Part shown: in pieces, positions 43,330-52,118 of the stretch | Layout of the letters: every line of letters starts with the position of its first letter | Position numbering within the stretch: the first letter of the stretch is position 1 | NCBI GenBank assembly: GCA_016718205.1 | Contig: JADKEB010000031.1 | Location: 124,001 to 188,000 of the forward strand | Reading direction: 5' to 3' | DNA: 64,000 bases | Source: Saprospiraceae bacterium | GTDB taxonomy: Bacteria; Bacteroidota; Bacteroidia; Chitinophagales; Saprospiraceae | Notes under the pieces: model-generated | What the model was told of the DNA's origin: nothing | Database searches by the model: none | Seen by the model: only the letters and a program-made list of their open reading frames with translations | Program-made: the position numbers and the translations under genes

Positions 43330-46300
43330 ATGCAAGGAAAAGGTTTAGTTAAAGTATTTTTGGTATTAATTATATTGGTTTGCTTATTGCAATTCGCTTA
43401 TTTTATACCCACCAACAAGATAGAAAATGCCGCAGATGATTATGCAATGAATATTGCAGGACCAAATGCGACAGAAGCAAGTAAAGAATTTAAAACTGCG
43501 AGAGCTAAATTTCTGGACTCTGTTTCTGGGCAGGAGATTTTTTCTATTCCTCTTATAAAATCGTACACCTACAGTGAGGTAAAAAAGCAGCAATTGGCTT
43601 TGGGCCTTGACCTGAAAGGTGGAATGAGTGCCGTTCTTCAGGTAGACCTGAAAGACTTTTTAAAATCTTTGGCTGGACGAAACAGTAATAATACAGATTT
43701 TCAGAAAGCTTTAGAAAATGCCACTGTTGCTCAGAAAACTTCACAATCTGATTATATTACATTATTCGCTGAAGCATATAGAACAATTGCAGGACCTGAT
43801 CAACTTGCCAGAATATTTGCCAGGAATGAGACATTGGGTGAAATCAATGCCACTACCAATGATGGAGTGGTCACTCGTCTGATAAGGCAGAAAGCAAATG
43901 AAACTGTAAATCTTACCTTTGAAAGACTTAAGAAAAGGATTGATAAGTTGGGCGTAGCACAACCAAATGTGTCACTTGACCCCAACAGGGATATCATCAT
44001 AGTAGAAATGCCTGGTATCGACAATCCTGCCAGAGCAAGACAATTCCTTTCTGCCAGTGCAAAGCTGGAGTTTTGGGAGACTTACAGATTTTCTGATCCT
44101 GGTGTTGTAGAGGCATTCAGGGCAGCTGATGCTGCTTCTTCTGTCGGTGCAGTTGATACAGCAAGATCATCTGTACCCTCCATTGTAATGAGGGATTCTG
44201 TGATTTATGATAACTTAGGTAAACCTGTAGATACTGTTCAGGTAGCTACTACAACTACTACCAACTCAACAAACACGGGTGTATTGCTTAAAAATCTGTC
44301 ACTCAATGGCGGTACCATGAACAGCCCCAGTATCATTGGGATTGCTGATAGAAGTAAAATTTCTACTATTAATACTATTCTGCAAAGGGAAGATATTAAG
44401 GCAATGTTTCCCAAAAATGCTCAATTAATGTGGTCATACAAACCAAGTCAGGATGTGGATGGACTGGTTACTAATAATTATGAGCTTTACATGATCAGAA
44501 AGCAATCAAATAATGAAAACGCCCCTCTTGATGGAGACGTAGTGACAAGTGCGGTACAAACACTAAATCCGGTTAATGGACAAGTGGAAGTAAATGTAAG
44601 AATGAATGCTACAGGGTCTAAAAAATGGGCTGAAATGACCACCAAAGCTGCTAATGACGGAAACAGAGAGATTGCTATAGCATTGGATGGTGAAGTGGTC
44701 TCTGCTCCAAGAGTAAACGATGCCATCACTCAAGGCTCTTCTTCTATTACCGGTAACTTTACGGTAGAGGAAGCGATCGATTTTGCAAGTATTCTTGAAG
44801 TAGGAAAACTTCCTGCCAGAACAGAAATCGTTCAGGAATCTAATGTTGGCCCTTCTCTGGGAAAAGCAAATATATCAAAGAGTATTAATTCACTGCTTAT
44901 CGGCTTTTTAATAGTAATACTGACTATGATTGCTTATTACGCAGGAGCGGGTATAATAGCCATTATTACATTATTGTTAAACGTATTTTTGATATTTGGC
45001 ACACTTTCCAGTTTCGGTACTGTACTTACCTTATCGGGTATTGCCGGTATCGTATTGACCATCGGTATGGCAGTGGATGCCAATGTCATTATATTTGAAA
45101 GAATAAAAGAAGAATTATCAGCAGGCAAATCAATAAAACAAGCCATCTCTGATGGATTTTACCATTCATACTCTGCGATCATTGATGCCAATGTGACTAC
45201 CATTCTTACTGCGATGATCCTTGCATATTTTGGTCTGGGGCCTGTAAAAGGGTTTGCTGTAGTGTTGATAATAGGGGTACTGTGTTCAATATTTACCGCT
45301 GTATTGGTGTCAAGACTTTTGATTGAATGGTGGGTTGGCAAAGGAAATGATTTATCATTCTGGACTAATTTTTCAAAAGGTGCTTTCAAAAATATCAACA
45401 TAGACTGGATTGGTAAGAGGAAAATAGCATATATTATTTCAGGAGTGTTTATTCTCGCCGGACTAATATCTATATTTACCAAAGGATTTGACCTTGGTGT
45501 AGACTACAGAGGTGGTTACTCCTACAATATACAGTTTACGCCGCAAGATGGCATGACTGCGGAAAAACTCAGAGATGGAATGACCAAAGCTCTTGGCGGT
45601 GCTCCTATCGTAAAGCAGGTGGATGCAGATAACACCTTCCAGCTTACAACTGCTTATATGATCAATGAAACAGCAGAAGGAACACCTGTGAAAGTGCTTG
45701 CAAAAGTGCATGAAGGAGTCCAAAGCGTCACAGGATCTGCTATATCTTTGAATGATTTTTCAAATACTGAGTCAACAGATGAAAAGATTCACATTGTAAG
45801 TTCTGCTCAGGTTGGACCTACCATTGCCGATGACCTTAAGAGATCTTCATTGTATGCAGGACTTTTCGCTCTTTTGGCTATTTTTCTCTATATTCTATTG
45901 AGATTCAGCAAGTGGCAATATAGCGCAGGTGCCATTATTGCATTATTTCATGATGCATTGATGGTATTAGGAATATTTTCGATTTTTTACGGAATATTGC
46001 CTTTCTCACTTGAAGTGGATCAGGCTTTTATTGCAGCTATTCTGACGGTCATAGGTTACTCTATCAATGATACAGTGATCATTTTTGACAGAATCAGAGA
46101 GTACTTTGGCCTTCATGTCAATAAATCAAAAGATGAAACCATCAATATGGCGATCAACACCACTTTGTCAAGAACATTGATGACGTCTTTTACTACAGTC
46201 ATAGTAGTTTTGATTTTATTCTTGTTTGGTGGTAGTAGTATCAAAGGTTTTTCATTTGCACTGTTGGTGGGTATTGTTGTAGGTACTTATTCCTCAATAT

Positions 46301-46419
46301 TCATAGCAGCTCCGATACTGCACGATTTGGGATCTGATCTTAAGGTAACAAGACGTGAACCAACAAAAGATGCCGGCAAATCGGAAAAGAAATCATTTGG
46401 TCGAGCCGTTAAAAATTAA
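43330..46419 (+). CDS. secDF: Protein translocase SecD-SecF fusion
   Basis: A 1029-residue fusion. The SecD half has LALGLDLKGGMSAVLQVD, FERLKKRIDKLGVAQPNV, a long periplasmic P1 domain and the transmembrane GIAGIVLTIGMAVDANVIIFERIKEEL block. The SecF half has GVDYRGGYSYNIQF and AAILTVIGYSINDTVIIFDRIRE. Together about 12 membrane helices of the RND type. SecDF uses the proton gradient to pull exported proteins through SecYEG. Monocistronic, with a large upstream gap and a terminator downstream. Confidence 0.96.
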   Translation: MQGKGLVKVFLVLIILVCLLQFAYFIPTNKIENAADDYAMNIAGPNATEASKEFKTARAKFLDSVSGQEIFSIPLIKSYTYSEVKKQQLALGLDLKGGMSAVLQVDLKDFLKSLAGRNSNNTDFQKALENATVAQKTSQSDYITLFAEAYRTIAGPDQLARIFARNETLGEINATTNDGVVTRLIRQKANETVNLTFERLKKRIDKLGVAQPNVSLDPNRDIIIVEMPGIDNPARARQFLSASAKLEFWETYRFSDPGVVEAFRAADAASSVGAVDTARSSVPSIVMRDSVIYDNLGKPVDTVQVATTTTTNSTNTGVLLKNLSLNGGTMNSPSIIGIADRSKISTINTILQREDIKAMFPKNAQLMWSYKPSQDVDGLVTNNYELYMIRKQSNNENAPLDGDVVTSAVQTLNPVNGQVEVNVRMNATGSKKWAEMTTKAANDGNREIAIALDGEVVSAPRVNDAITQGSSSITGNFTVEEAIDFASILEVGKLPARTEIVQESNVGPSLGKANISKSINSLLIGFLIVILTMIAYYAGAGIIAIITLLLNVFLIFGTLSSFGTVLTLSGIAGIVLTIGMAVDANVIIFERIKEELSAGKSIKQAISDGFYHSYSAIIDANVTTILTAMILAYFGLGPVKGFAVVLIIGVLCSIFTAVLVSRLLIEWWVGKGNDLSFWTNFSKGAFKNINIDWIGKRKIAYIISGVFILAGLISIFTKGFDLGVDYRGGYSYNIQFTPQDGMTAEKLRDGMTKALGGAPIVKQVDADNTFQLTTAYMINETAEGTPVKVLAKVHEGVQSVTGSAISLNDFSNTESTDEKIHIVSSAQVGPTIADDLKRSSLYAGLFALLAIFLYILLRFSKWQYSAGAIIALFHDALMVLGIFSIFYGILPFSLEVDQAFIAAILTVIGYSINDTVIIFDRIREYFGLHVNKSKDETINMAINTTLSRTLMTSFTTVIVVLILFLFGGSSIKGFSFALLVGIVVGTYSSIFIAAPILHDLGSDLKVTRREPTKDAGKSEKKSFGRAVKN

Positions 46420-46499
46420 GTACATTTGACTTTTGAACATTGATTTTCTCAGACTTAATATACCGACGAGAATTAATTTTTCAAATAATTCTGTCGCCA

Positions 46500-46563
46500 T
46501 TATACTCAAAATGGATAAACTGGTAAATGGATTTTTCCCAAACCAATTTTATTTTGAGTATAA
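46500..46563. repeat. 64-base palindromic repeat with perfect 13-bp ends
   Basis: TTATACTCAAAAT at 46500-46512 is exactly inverted at 46551-46563 (ATTTTGAGTATAA). The right half recurs at 27178-27200. It resembles a small MITE or REP-like element and begins 80 bases past the secDF stop codon. Confidence 0.65.
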
Positions 46564-46570
46564 ATTTTAG

Positions 46571-46642
46571 AAGACTTCTTCATTTGATCATACAGAACGG
46601 TTGATAAAGACCATTCTGGATTAATTGAAGAAGTCTTTTTTA
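46571..46642 (+). terminator. Long-stem terminator after secDF
   Basis: A 12-bp stem, AAGACTTCTTCA (46571-46582) with TGAAGAAGTCTT (46626-46637), followed by a T run. An inner stem CAGAA/TTCTG folds the loop. Confidence 0.75.
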
Positions 46643-46694
46643 TTTACATCTTGTTTTTGGGCAAGACCACATCATTCTTCAGTATCTAAATTCA

Positions 46695-46794
46695 AATGTC
46701 GTTTACTTAAGACCTCTTTATGAAGTCTTTCCCTTGTAAGGGAAAGATTTAGATAGGGTAAAATCAAAGAAAAATTCCTTATCTAAACGACATT
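46695..46794. repeat. 100-base inverted-repeat element with central hairpin downstream of tsaD
   Basis: A perfect 11-bp inverted repeat (AATGTCGTTTA 46695-46705 with TAAACGACATT 46784-46794) encloses an 8-bp hairpin TCTTTCCC-TTGTAA-GGGAAAGA (46726-46747). It starts 3 bases past the tsaD stop codon. It could terminate tsaD transcription or be a small mobile element. Confidence 0.5.
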
Positions 46795-46797
46795 GAT

Positions 46798-47808
46798 CTA
46801 AAATTCCATTCTTGAGAGCGGAGTTACACTTTGGTCTGAAAATAAACCTTCCAAATATCTGTAGTAGCCTGTGATACCTATCATGCCTGCATTGTCTGTG
46901 CATAAAGAGAAAGGTGGAATATAAGTCTGCCACCCAAGATTTTCACCGGTTTCAATCAATCTTTGCCGCAAAAAGTGATTGGCTGAAACGCCTCCGGCAA
47001 TGGCAATATGGTGGATACCAGTTTTTTTACTGGCTTTAATCAGTTTTTTAATTAAGATTTCGACTATGGTAGTCTGAACAGAACAGCAGATATCATTTAG
47101 GTTGTTTTTAATAAAATCAGGGTCATTTTTTGTTTCTTTCTGCAAGAAATACAGAATAGATGTTTTTAAGCCACTAAAACTGAAATCCAGATCAGTTACC
47201 TGTGGCTCTGGAAACGGGTAAACATTTTTTCCTTCCTTTGCAAGTTGATCGATTACAGGACCAGCAGGGTAGGGCAATCCGAGCATTTTTCCGGTCTTAT
47301 CAAATGCTTCTCCTGCGGCATCATCAATGGTAGTACCCAATATAATGAGATCAGTAAAGCTATTGACCTGCACGATCTGAGTATGTCCTCCGGAGACAGT
47401 AAGACACAGGAACGGGAATGGAGGTTTGTTTTCTGTAGCAAAATGCGCCAATACATGTGCATGCATATGGTGTACTTCGATCAAAGGAATATCCAAAGCC
47501 ATAGCCATACCTTTTGCGGTGGATACACCTACGATCAGACTGCCAAGCAAACCAGGGCCCCTTGTAAAAGCTATAGCATCAAGATCACCAACCTCGATGT
47601 CTGCATCTTTCAAGCAAGTGTCTATCACCGGAATGATATTGGAAAGATGCTGCCTACTGGCCAATTCCGGTACCACGCCACCATATATGCTATGAATATC
47701 CTGATTCGCAGTACGATTACTTATGATCTCTCCATCCTTGATGATGGCGGCACTGGTATCATCACATGAAGATTCAATAGCCAGGAGATAAATATTTTTT
47801 TTTGACAA
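46798..47808 (-). CDS. tsaD: tRNA N6-threonylcarbamoyladenosine (t6A37) synthesis protein TsaD
   Basis: About 336 residues of the Kae1/Qri7/YgjD family: LLAIESSCDDTSAAII, GGVVPELASRQHL, AFTRGPGLLGSLIVG, metal-binding HHMHAH, CLTVSGGHTQIV and the C-terminal GGVSANHFLRQRL. It transfers threonylcarbamoyl to A37 of ANN-decoding tRNAs. I chose TTG 47808 (MSKKNIYLLAIESS): the only upstream ATG (47892) precedes the -7 box at 47869-47876 and adds an AT-rich, unconserved stretch. Confidence 0.92.
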   Translation of the reverse strand: MSKKNIYLLAIESSCDDTSAAIIKDGEIISNRTANQDIHSIYGGVVPELASRQHLSNIIPVIDTCLKDADIEVGDLDAIAFTRGPGLLGSLIVGVSTAKGMAMALDIPLIEVHHMHAHVLAHFATENKPPFPFLCLTVSGGHTQIVQVNSFTDLIILGTTIDDAAGEAFDKTGKMLGLPYPAGPVIDQLAKEGKNVYPFPEPQVTDLDFSFSGLKTSILYFLQKETKNDPDFIKNNLNDICCSVQTTIVEILIKKLIKASKKTGIHHIAIAGGVSANHFLRQRLIETGENLGWQTYIPPFSLCTDNAGMIGITGYYRYLEGLFSDQSVTPLSRMEF

Positions 47809-47868
47809 GAAAGATGATTGTTTTAAGGTTTTTATAAAAAAAAAATTATAAATTTGCCAACGATACAC

Positions 47869-47876
47869 CAAAAGTA
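47869..47876 (-). promoter_or_regulatory. -7 box for tsaD
   Basis: On the minus strand this reads TACTTTTG, a full match, 60 bases before the TTG start. Confidence 0.45.
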
Positions 47877-47884
47877 TAAATTTG
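47877..47884 (+). promoter_or_regulatory. -7 box for the 47948-49870 gene cluster
   Basis: TAAATTTG, immediately next to the divergent tsaD box; a second TAAATTTG lies at 47849-47856. The two promoters are back to back, so the divergent units may interfere with each other. Confidence 0.4.
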
Positions 47885-47947
47885 TGCATCAATATATTTA
47901 TTTTAACTTACAAAATCAATTTAATCACCTTAATTTTTTCCAAACGT

Positions 47948-48535
47948 ATGAGCAAAATAATTAATATAGTACTCGTGTTGATTACACTTGTATTAGCGTA
48001 TTGGCTGTATTCTTCCATCAAAGATCCTATTGAGTTCAATCAGGAACTTGAAAAGAGAAAATTTGAAGTTATTGCAAAACTGAAAAAAATCCAGACGGCA
48101 CAGGACATCTATCGTGCAGTCACCGGTAAGTATGCCAAGTCTTTTGATGATTTGACAGCACAGATCCAGAATGGAAAAATTGAAGTTGTAAAATTGGAGA
48201 ATGATCCAACAGACCCAACAAATCAGGATAAATTTATTAAAACCTTTACTTATGTTGCTGCTAAAGATAGTATCAGGTCTCTGTTGGGAGACATGGATTT
48301 GAATGAGCTAAGATATATTCCGTACACAGACGGAAAGATGCAGTTCAGCATCAATGCAGATACGATTACACATCAGAATAATGTAGTAAATGTGGTGGAA
48401 GTCGGCACCAAATACAAAGATTTTATGGGCGAATTCGGAGATCCGAAGTATAAAAAATATGATAAGTTTTACGACCCTGAAAAGATGCTTAAATTTGGAG
48501 ATATGACTTCTCCAAACACCAATGGTAACTGGTAA
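47948..48535 (+). CDS. Membrane-anchored hypothetical protein
   Basis: A 195-residue protein with one N-terminal transmembrane helix (IINIVLVLITLVLAYWLYSSI) and a soluble extracytoplasmic domain: KKIQTAQDIYRAVTGKYAKSFDDLTAQIQNGKIEVVK, then FMGEFGDPKYKKYDKFYDPEKMLKFGDM. The IYRAVTGKYAxSFDDL segment recalls pilin-like/type II secretion G-fold tails but is not diagnostic. I recognise it as a Bacteroidota family without assigned function. ATG 47948 is chosen over an in-frame ATG at 47882 that lies inside the promoter region. It heads a tight cluster with DUF3822 and rsmD. Confidence 0.78.
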   Translation: MSKIINIVLVLITLVLAYWLYSSIKDPIEFNQELEKRKFEVIAKLKKIQTAQDIYRAVTGKYAKSFDDLTAQIQNGKIEVVKLENDPTDPTNQDKFIKTFTYVAAKDSIRSLLGDMDLNELRYIPYTDGKMQFSINADTITHQNNVVNVVEVGTKYKDFMGEFGDPKYKKYDKFYDPEKMLKFGDMTSPNTNGNW

Positions 48536-48542
48536 TGATGGT

Positions 48543-49337
48543 ATGACACTAAAGGATTTTAGTTACACGATTCCATCCCGATCTTATAATAAACTGTCTG
48601 TCATTATTATGGCGGACAGTTTTTTTTATGCTATCTTTAACAATGAAAATAAACTTGTTACACATCAGTCTTACGAGGGTATCAGGTTTAGTGACAAAAC
48701 ATCTTTCAATCAAATTTTGAATGATGAAAGGCTAACAAAAGATCATTATGATGACATTTCTGTGTTAGTATTGCAAGAAAACGGATATCTGACATCAACA
48801 TTGGAAGAGAGCTTCACATCATTATTTCCTGGTTTGGAACATAAAATTGTGTTTACTGAAAAGCTATCTGAAAGCGGACTTTTTTATTATTTTGGTATTA
48901 CATCACATCAAAAAGAACTTCTTGAACAGCTTTTTGGAAATAAGAGTTACGAGACACGTTCATTTCCGGCTAATTTTTCCAGATGGAATCGTTTTAATGG
49001 CAAAAATATGGTGCACCTGCATATAGAAAATGCTTTCATTCTCATTTTCATCCAAAGAGAAAATAAAGTTGTCCTTTCCAATTTTTTTAAGGTCAATGAA
49101 ATTAATGACATACTTTATTTTGTACTTGCGACTTGTAAGGCCACTGATATCGAGCTGGCGACAGATACAATTTTTGTAAGTGGTGGTGTTGAAGTGGATT
49201 CCCCGCTATTTACTACTCTAAACGCCTATGTTGCAGATTTACAGATAGTGAAATTAAGTGCTTTATTTAAAGATGACCAATTAGCGCAAGCCGCACACCC
49301 TCATCATTATTTCCTGCATCTTTCAAATGTACTATGA
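48543..49337 (+). CDS. DUF3822 family protein
   Basis: A 264-residue protein of the actin/ASKHA-like DUF3822 family, found in Bacteroidota next to rsmD: FSYTIPSRSYNKLSVIIMADSFFYAIF, YFGITSHQKELLEQLFG, HLHIENAFILIFIQRENKVVLSNFFKVNEINDILYFVLATCK, TIFVSGGVEVDSPLF. ATG 48543 gives the family-like start MTLKDFSYT; an in-frame ATG at 48522 would overlap the upstream gene. Its stop codon overlaps the rsmD start by four bases. Molecular role unknown. Confidence 0.85.
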   Translation: MTLKDFSYTIPSRSYNKLSVIIMADSFFYAIFNNENKLVTHQSYEGIRFSDKTSFNQILNDERLTKDHYDDISVLVLQENGYLTSTLEESFTSLFPGLEHKIVFTEKLSESGLFYYFGITSHQKELLEQLFGNKSYETRSFPANFSRWNRFNGKNMVHLHIENAFILIFIQRENKVVLSNFFKVNEINDILYFVLATCKATDIELATDTIFVSGGVEVDSPLFTTLNAYVADLQIVKLSALFKDDQLAQAAHPHHYFLHLSNVL

Positions 49338-49870
49338 GGATTATTGGAGGAAATTTTAAAGGCAGGAGATTTATTCCACCTGCAAAAAACTGGCCTACAC
49401 GTCCTACTACTGATTTTGCAAAAGAAGGTTTGTTCAACATCCTGAATAATAAGATAGATTTTGAAGAAGTAATCATGCTGGATCTTTTTGGTGGCACAGG
49501 TAACCATAGTTATGAGTTTATTTCACGTGGCTGTACAAATGTGACTTATGTGGACAAATTTCAGGGTTGTATAGATTTTGTCCAAAAAACTGCCGGGGAA
49601 CTAAAAATTGAAGACAAAATAAAAATTATAAGGTCAGATGTTTTCAGGTTTTTGCAGAGCAATATCAGGCAATTCGATTATATATTTGCCGGACCACCAT
49701 ATCCTCTCCCCAATCTCAATACGATTCCTGATGTGATTTTCCAAACGGAAACGCTTGCCCCAGACGGGTTGTTTGTAATGGAGCACAATCCAAATCATGA
49801 CTTTAAGAGTCACAACAGATTTGTCGAAGCCCGAAATTATGGTACTACTATTTTTAGTTTTTTTAAGTAG
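49334..49870 (+). CDS. rsmD: RsmD-family 16S rRNA guanine-N2 methyltransferase, with atypical GPPY motif
   Basis: A 178-residue protein: MRIIGGNFKGRRF and RPTTDFAKEGLFNIL are the RsmD opening, with SAM motif I MLDLFGGTGNHSYEFISRG. The enzyme methylates G966 of 16S rRNA (E. coli numbering) at N2. The catalytic motif IV, normally DPPY or NPPY, reads GPPY here (Gly120-Tyr123), so the acid/amide that contacts the target amino group is missing. It may still act through the backbone or be impaired. Coupled to DUF3822. Confidence 0.85.
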   Translation: MRIIGGNFKGRRFIPPAKNWPTRPTTDFAKEGLFNILNNKIDFEEVIMLDLFGGTGNHSYEFISRGCTNVTYVDKFQGCIDFVQKTAGELKIEDKIKIIRSDVFRFLQSNIRQFDYIFAGPPYPLPNLNTIPDVIFQTETLAPDGLFVMEHNPNHDFKSHNRFVEARNYGTTIFSFFK

Positions 49871-49878
49871 GACATCAC

Positions 49879-51156
49879 TCAATATCCATATTTTTCTTTC
49901 CAAATTATCTTGAGGTTTTCACGTATTTTCGCTTCAGAAGCATTATTGGAAGGCTGATATAATGTTGTACCTATGATTTCATCCGGAAGACACTCCATAT
50001 TAGACTGGCCTGGTTCAAAATCATGTGCATATTGATACCCTTTTCCATAACCTATCTCTTTCATCAGAGAAGTTGGGGCATTTCTCAAATGCAACGGAAC
50101 AGGAAGATCACCGGTTTTTTGCACAAGGGAAGCAGCTTTTTCGATAGCCACATAAGAAGCATTACTTTTCGGAGAGCCAGCCAGATAAATGGCCGTTTGT
50201 GACATGATGATACGTCCTTCCGGCATGCCTATCTGATGTACAGCCTGAAAACAATTATTAGCCAGAAGTAATGCATTGGGATTGGCAAGTCCGATGTCTT
50301 CTGAAGCAAGAATGACCATCCTCCTGCAAATAAAAATCGGGTCTTCGCCGGCAGCCAGCATTCGAGCCAAATAATACACTGTTGCATTAGGGTCTGAAGC
50401 CCTAACTGATTTAATAAATGCTGAGATGATGTCATAATGTTGTTCTCCGGACTTATCATATCTTGCGAGATTTTCCTGTATTACCTTATAAACGAGTTCG
50501 TCTGTGATGATGATTTCTTCGCCGGATGAAAACTGATTGATAACCAATTCTAAACAATTGTATAGTTTTCTCCCATCACCTCCCGATAGATGTAGTAAAG
50601 CATCATAGGATTCAATTTTTATATTTCTGGTTTTCAGATACTCATCTTTCGAAGTTGCGTTATCAACCATTTTGATGAGGTCATCTTTCCCGAGGGATTT
50701 CAATATATATACCTGGCACCTTGACAGTAATGCTGAGATCACTTCAAAAGACGGATTTTCTGTGGTAGCTCCGATGAGTGTTACTATGCCTTTTTCCACA
50801 GCACCCAATAAGGAATCCTGCTGAGACTTACTGAACCTGTGAATCTCATCTATGAAGAGTACGGGATTGGGTCTTGAGAAAAACTTCTGTGACTTTGCCA
50901 TGTCAATAGCATCCCGGATATCCTTGACTCCACTGTTGATAGCAGACAAGGAGTGGAAAGGTCGGGATTGGGTGTTAGAAATGACAGAAGCCAAGGTGGT
51001 TTTGCCTACTCCGGGCGGTCCCCAGAGTATAAATGATGGCAAGTTGCCGGATTCGATCACCTTCCTGAGTATGGCACCCTTGCCCACCAAATGTTCCTGC
51101 CCGACATAGTCGTCCAAGGTAAGCGGTCGCATTCTTTCGGCAAGAGGTTGGTTCAT
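49879..51156 (-). CDS. rarA: Replication-associated recombination protein RarA (MgsA)
   Basis: A 425-residue AAA+ ATPase: PLAERMRPLTLDDYVGQEHLVGKG, Walker A GPPGVGKTT, Walker B LFIDEIHRFSKSQQDSLL, sensor GATTENPSFEV, the C-terminal ASDPNATVYYLARMLAAGEDPIFICRRMVILASEDIGLANP and LHLRNAPTSLMKEIGYGKGYQYAHDF. It acts at stalled forks as a clamp-loader-like tetramer. The gene is convergent with rsmD, 8 bases apart. Confidence 0.95.
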   Translation of the reverse strand: MNQPLAERMRPLTLDDYVGQEHLVGKGAILRKVIESGNLPSFILWGPPGVGKTTLASVISNTQSRPFHSLSAINSGVKDIRDAIDMAKSQKFFSRPNPVLFIDEIHRFSKSQQDSLLGAVEKGIVTLIGATTENPSFEVISALLSRCQVYILKSLGKDDLIKMVDNATSKDEYLKTRNIKIESYDALLHLSGGDGRKLYNCLELVINQFSSGEEIIITDELVYKVIQENLARYDKSGEQHYDIISAFIKSVRASDPNATVYYLARMLAAGEDPIFICRRMVILASEDIGLANPNALLLANNCFQAVHQIGMPEGRIIMSQTAIYLAGSPKSNASYVAIEKAASLVQKTGDLPVPLHLRNAPTSLMKEIGYGKGYQYAHDFEPGQSNMECLPDEIIGTTLYQPSNNASEAKIRENLKIIWKEKYGY

Positions 51157-51427
51157 TTCTTTGTTTTACAAGATAACAATCTTAAGTACATATCTGTTCG
51201 TTAAGATGGCTATTACACAGGCTTTAAAAGTTGATAAATTTTTATTTAAAGTTTCTAAAATGGCTTTCAAGTATTGATGCTACTGAATAATTCGAGTGAA
51301 ACATCGGCTACCACTTCCTATTATTACATTTCTACCTCCTCAATAACTACGCGATTTTGATATTATTTTAGTTTCTTATAAACGAAAAACCCATTTCAAA
51401 CGTTCAATAGTAGAATTTAGATTTGAT

Positions 51428-52078
51428 ATGAAGTATTTGATGACATTATTATCGACAATTTTATTACTGAGTGCGGGTGAAGGGCCTACTATCAAAATCG
51501 GGCTTTTAAAATATAGTGGTGGCGGAGACTGGTACGCCAATCCTACATCTTTGGTCAATCTTTCAGCTTTTTGTAATAAGTATTTGGGTACCAATATGGA
51601 TCCTGAGTATGCAGTCGTTGACGCTGGAAGTGTGGAGCTTTTCAATTATCCGCTGGTACATATGACAGGTCATGGCAATGTTGTGTTTTCAGATGCAGAT
51701 GCTGATAATTTAAGAACATATCTCATGGCCGGTGGATTTCTCCATATAGATGACAATTATGGTATGGATCCATTTGTGAGAGTAGCCATGAAAAAAGTAT
51801 TTCCTGAGTTATCATTTACAGAGCTCCCGTTCAACCATCCAATCTATCAACAAAAATATAAATTTGACAGTGGAGTACCCAAAATTCATAAACATGACGA
51901 AAAACCTGCTCAGGGCTTTGGTCTGATTTATGAAGGTAGACTGGTGTGTTTCTACAGTTACGAAAGTGATCTAGGAGATGGTTGGGAAGACCAGGAAGTA
52001 CACAAAGATCCCGAAGAAATCCGGGCCAAAGCCTTAAAAATGGGTGCAAACATTGTACAATATGTCTTTGGCAACTAA
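51428..52078 (+). CDS. DUF4159 domain-containing exported protein
   Basis: A 216-residue protein with a short signal peptide (MKYLMTLLSTILLLSAG). The DUF4159 body has IGLLKYSGGGDWYANPTSLVNLSAFCNKYLG, PLVHMTGHGNVVFSDADADNLRTYLMAGGFLHIDDNYGMDPF and FSYESDLGDGWE-like. It has a glutamine-amidotransferase-like fold without an obvious catalytic triad, and its role is unknown. kdsA follows after 40 bases. The 271 bases upstream hold nothing recognisable. Confidence 0.85.
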   Translation: MKYLMTLLSTILLLSAGEGPTIKIGLLKYSGGGDWYANPTSLVNLSAFCNKYLGTNMDPEYAVVDAGSVELFNYPLVHMTGHGNVVFSDADADNLRTYLMAGGFLHIDDNYGMDPFVRVAMKKVFPELSFTELPFNHPIYQQKYKFDSGVPKIHKHDEKPAQGFGLIYEGRLVCFYSYESDLGDGWEDQEVHKDPEEIRAKALKMGANIVQYVFGN

Positions 52079-52118
52079 GTTTTTTAATTTCTAATTCTTC
52101 TACAAATCCCACTTCAAT

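Noticed and set aside
47245..47769. 174-codon plus-strand frame inside tsaD
   Set aside because: The reverse complement of a strongly conserved gene; composition is Cys/His/Ser rich as expected for a shadow frame.
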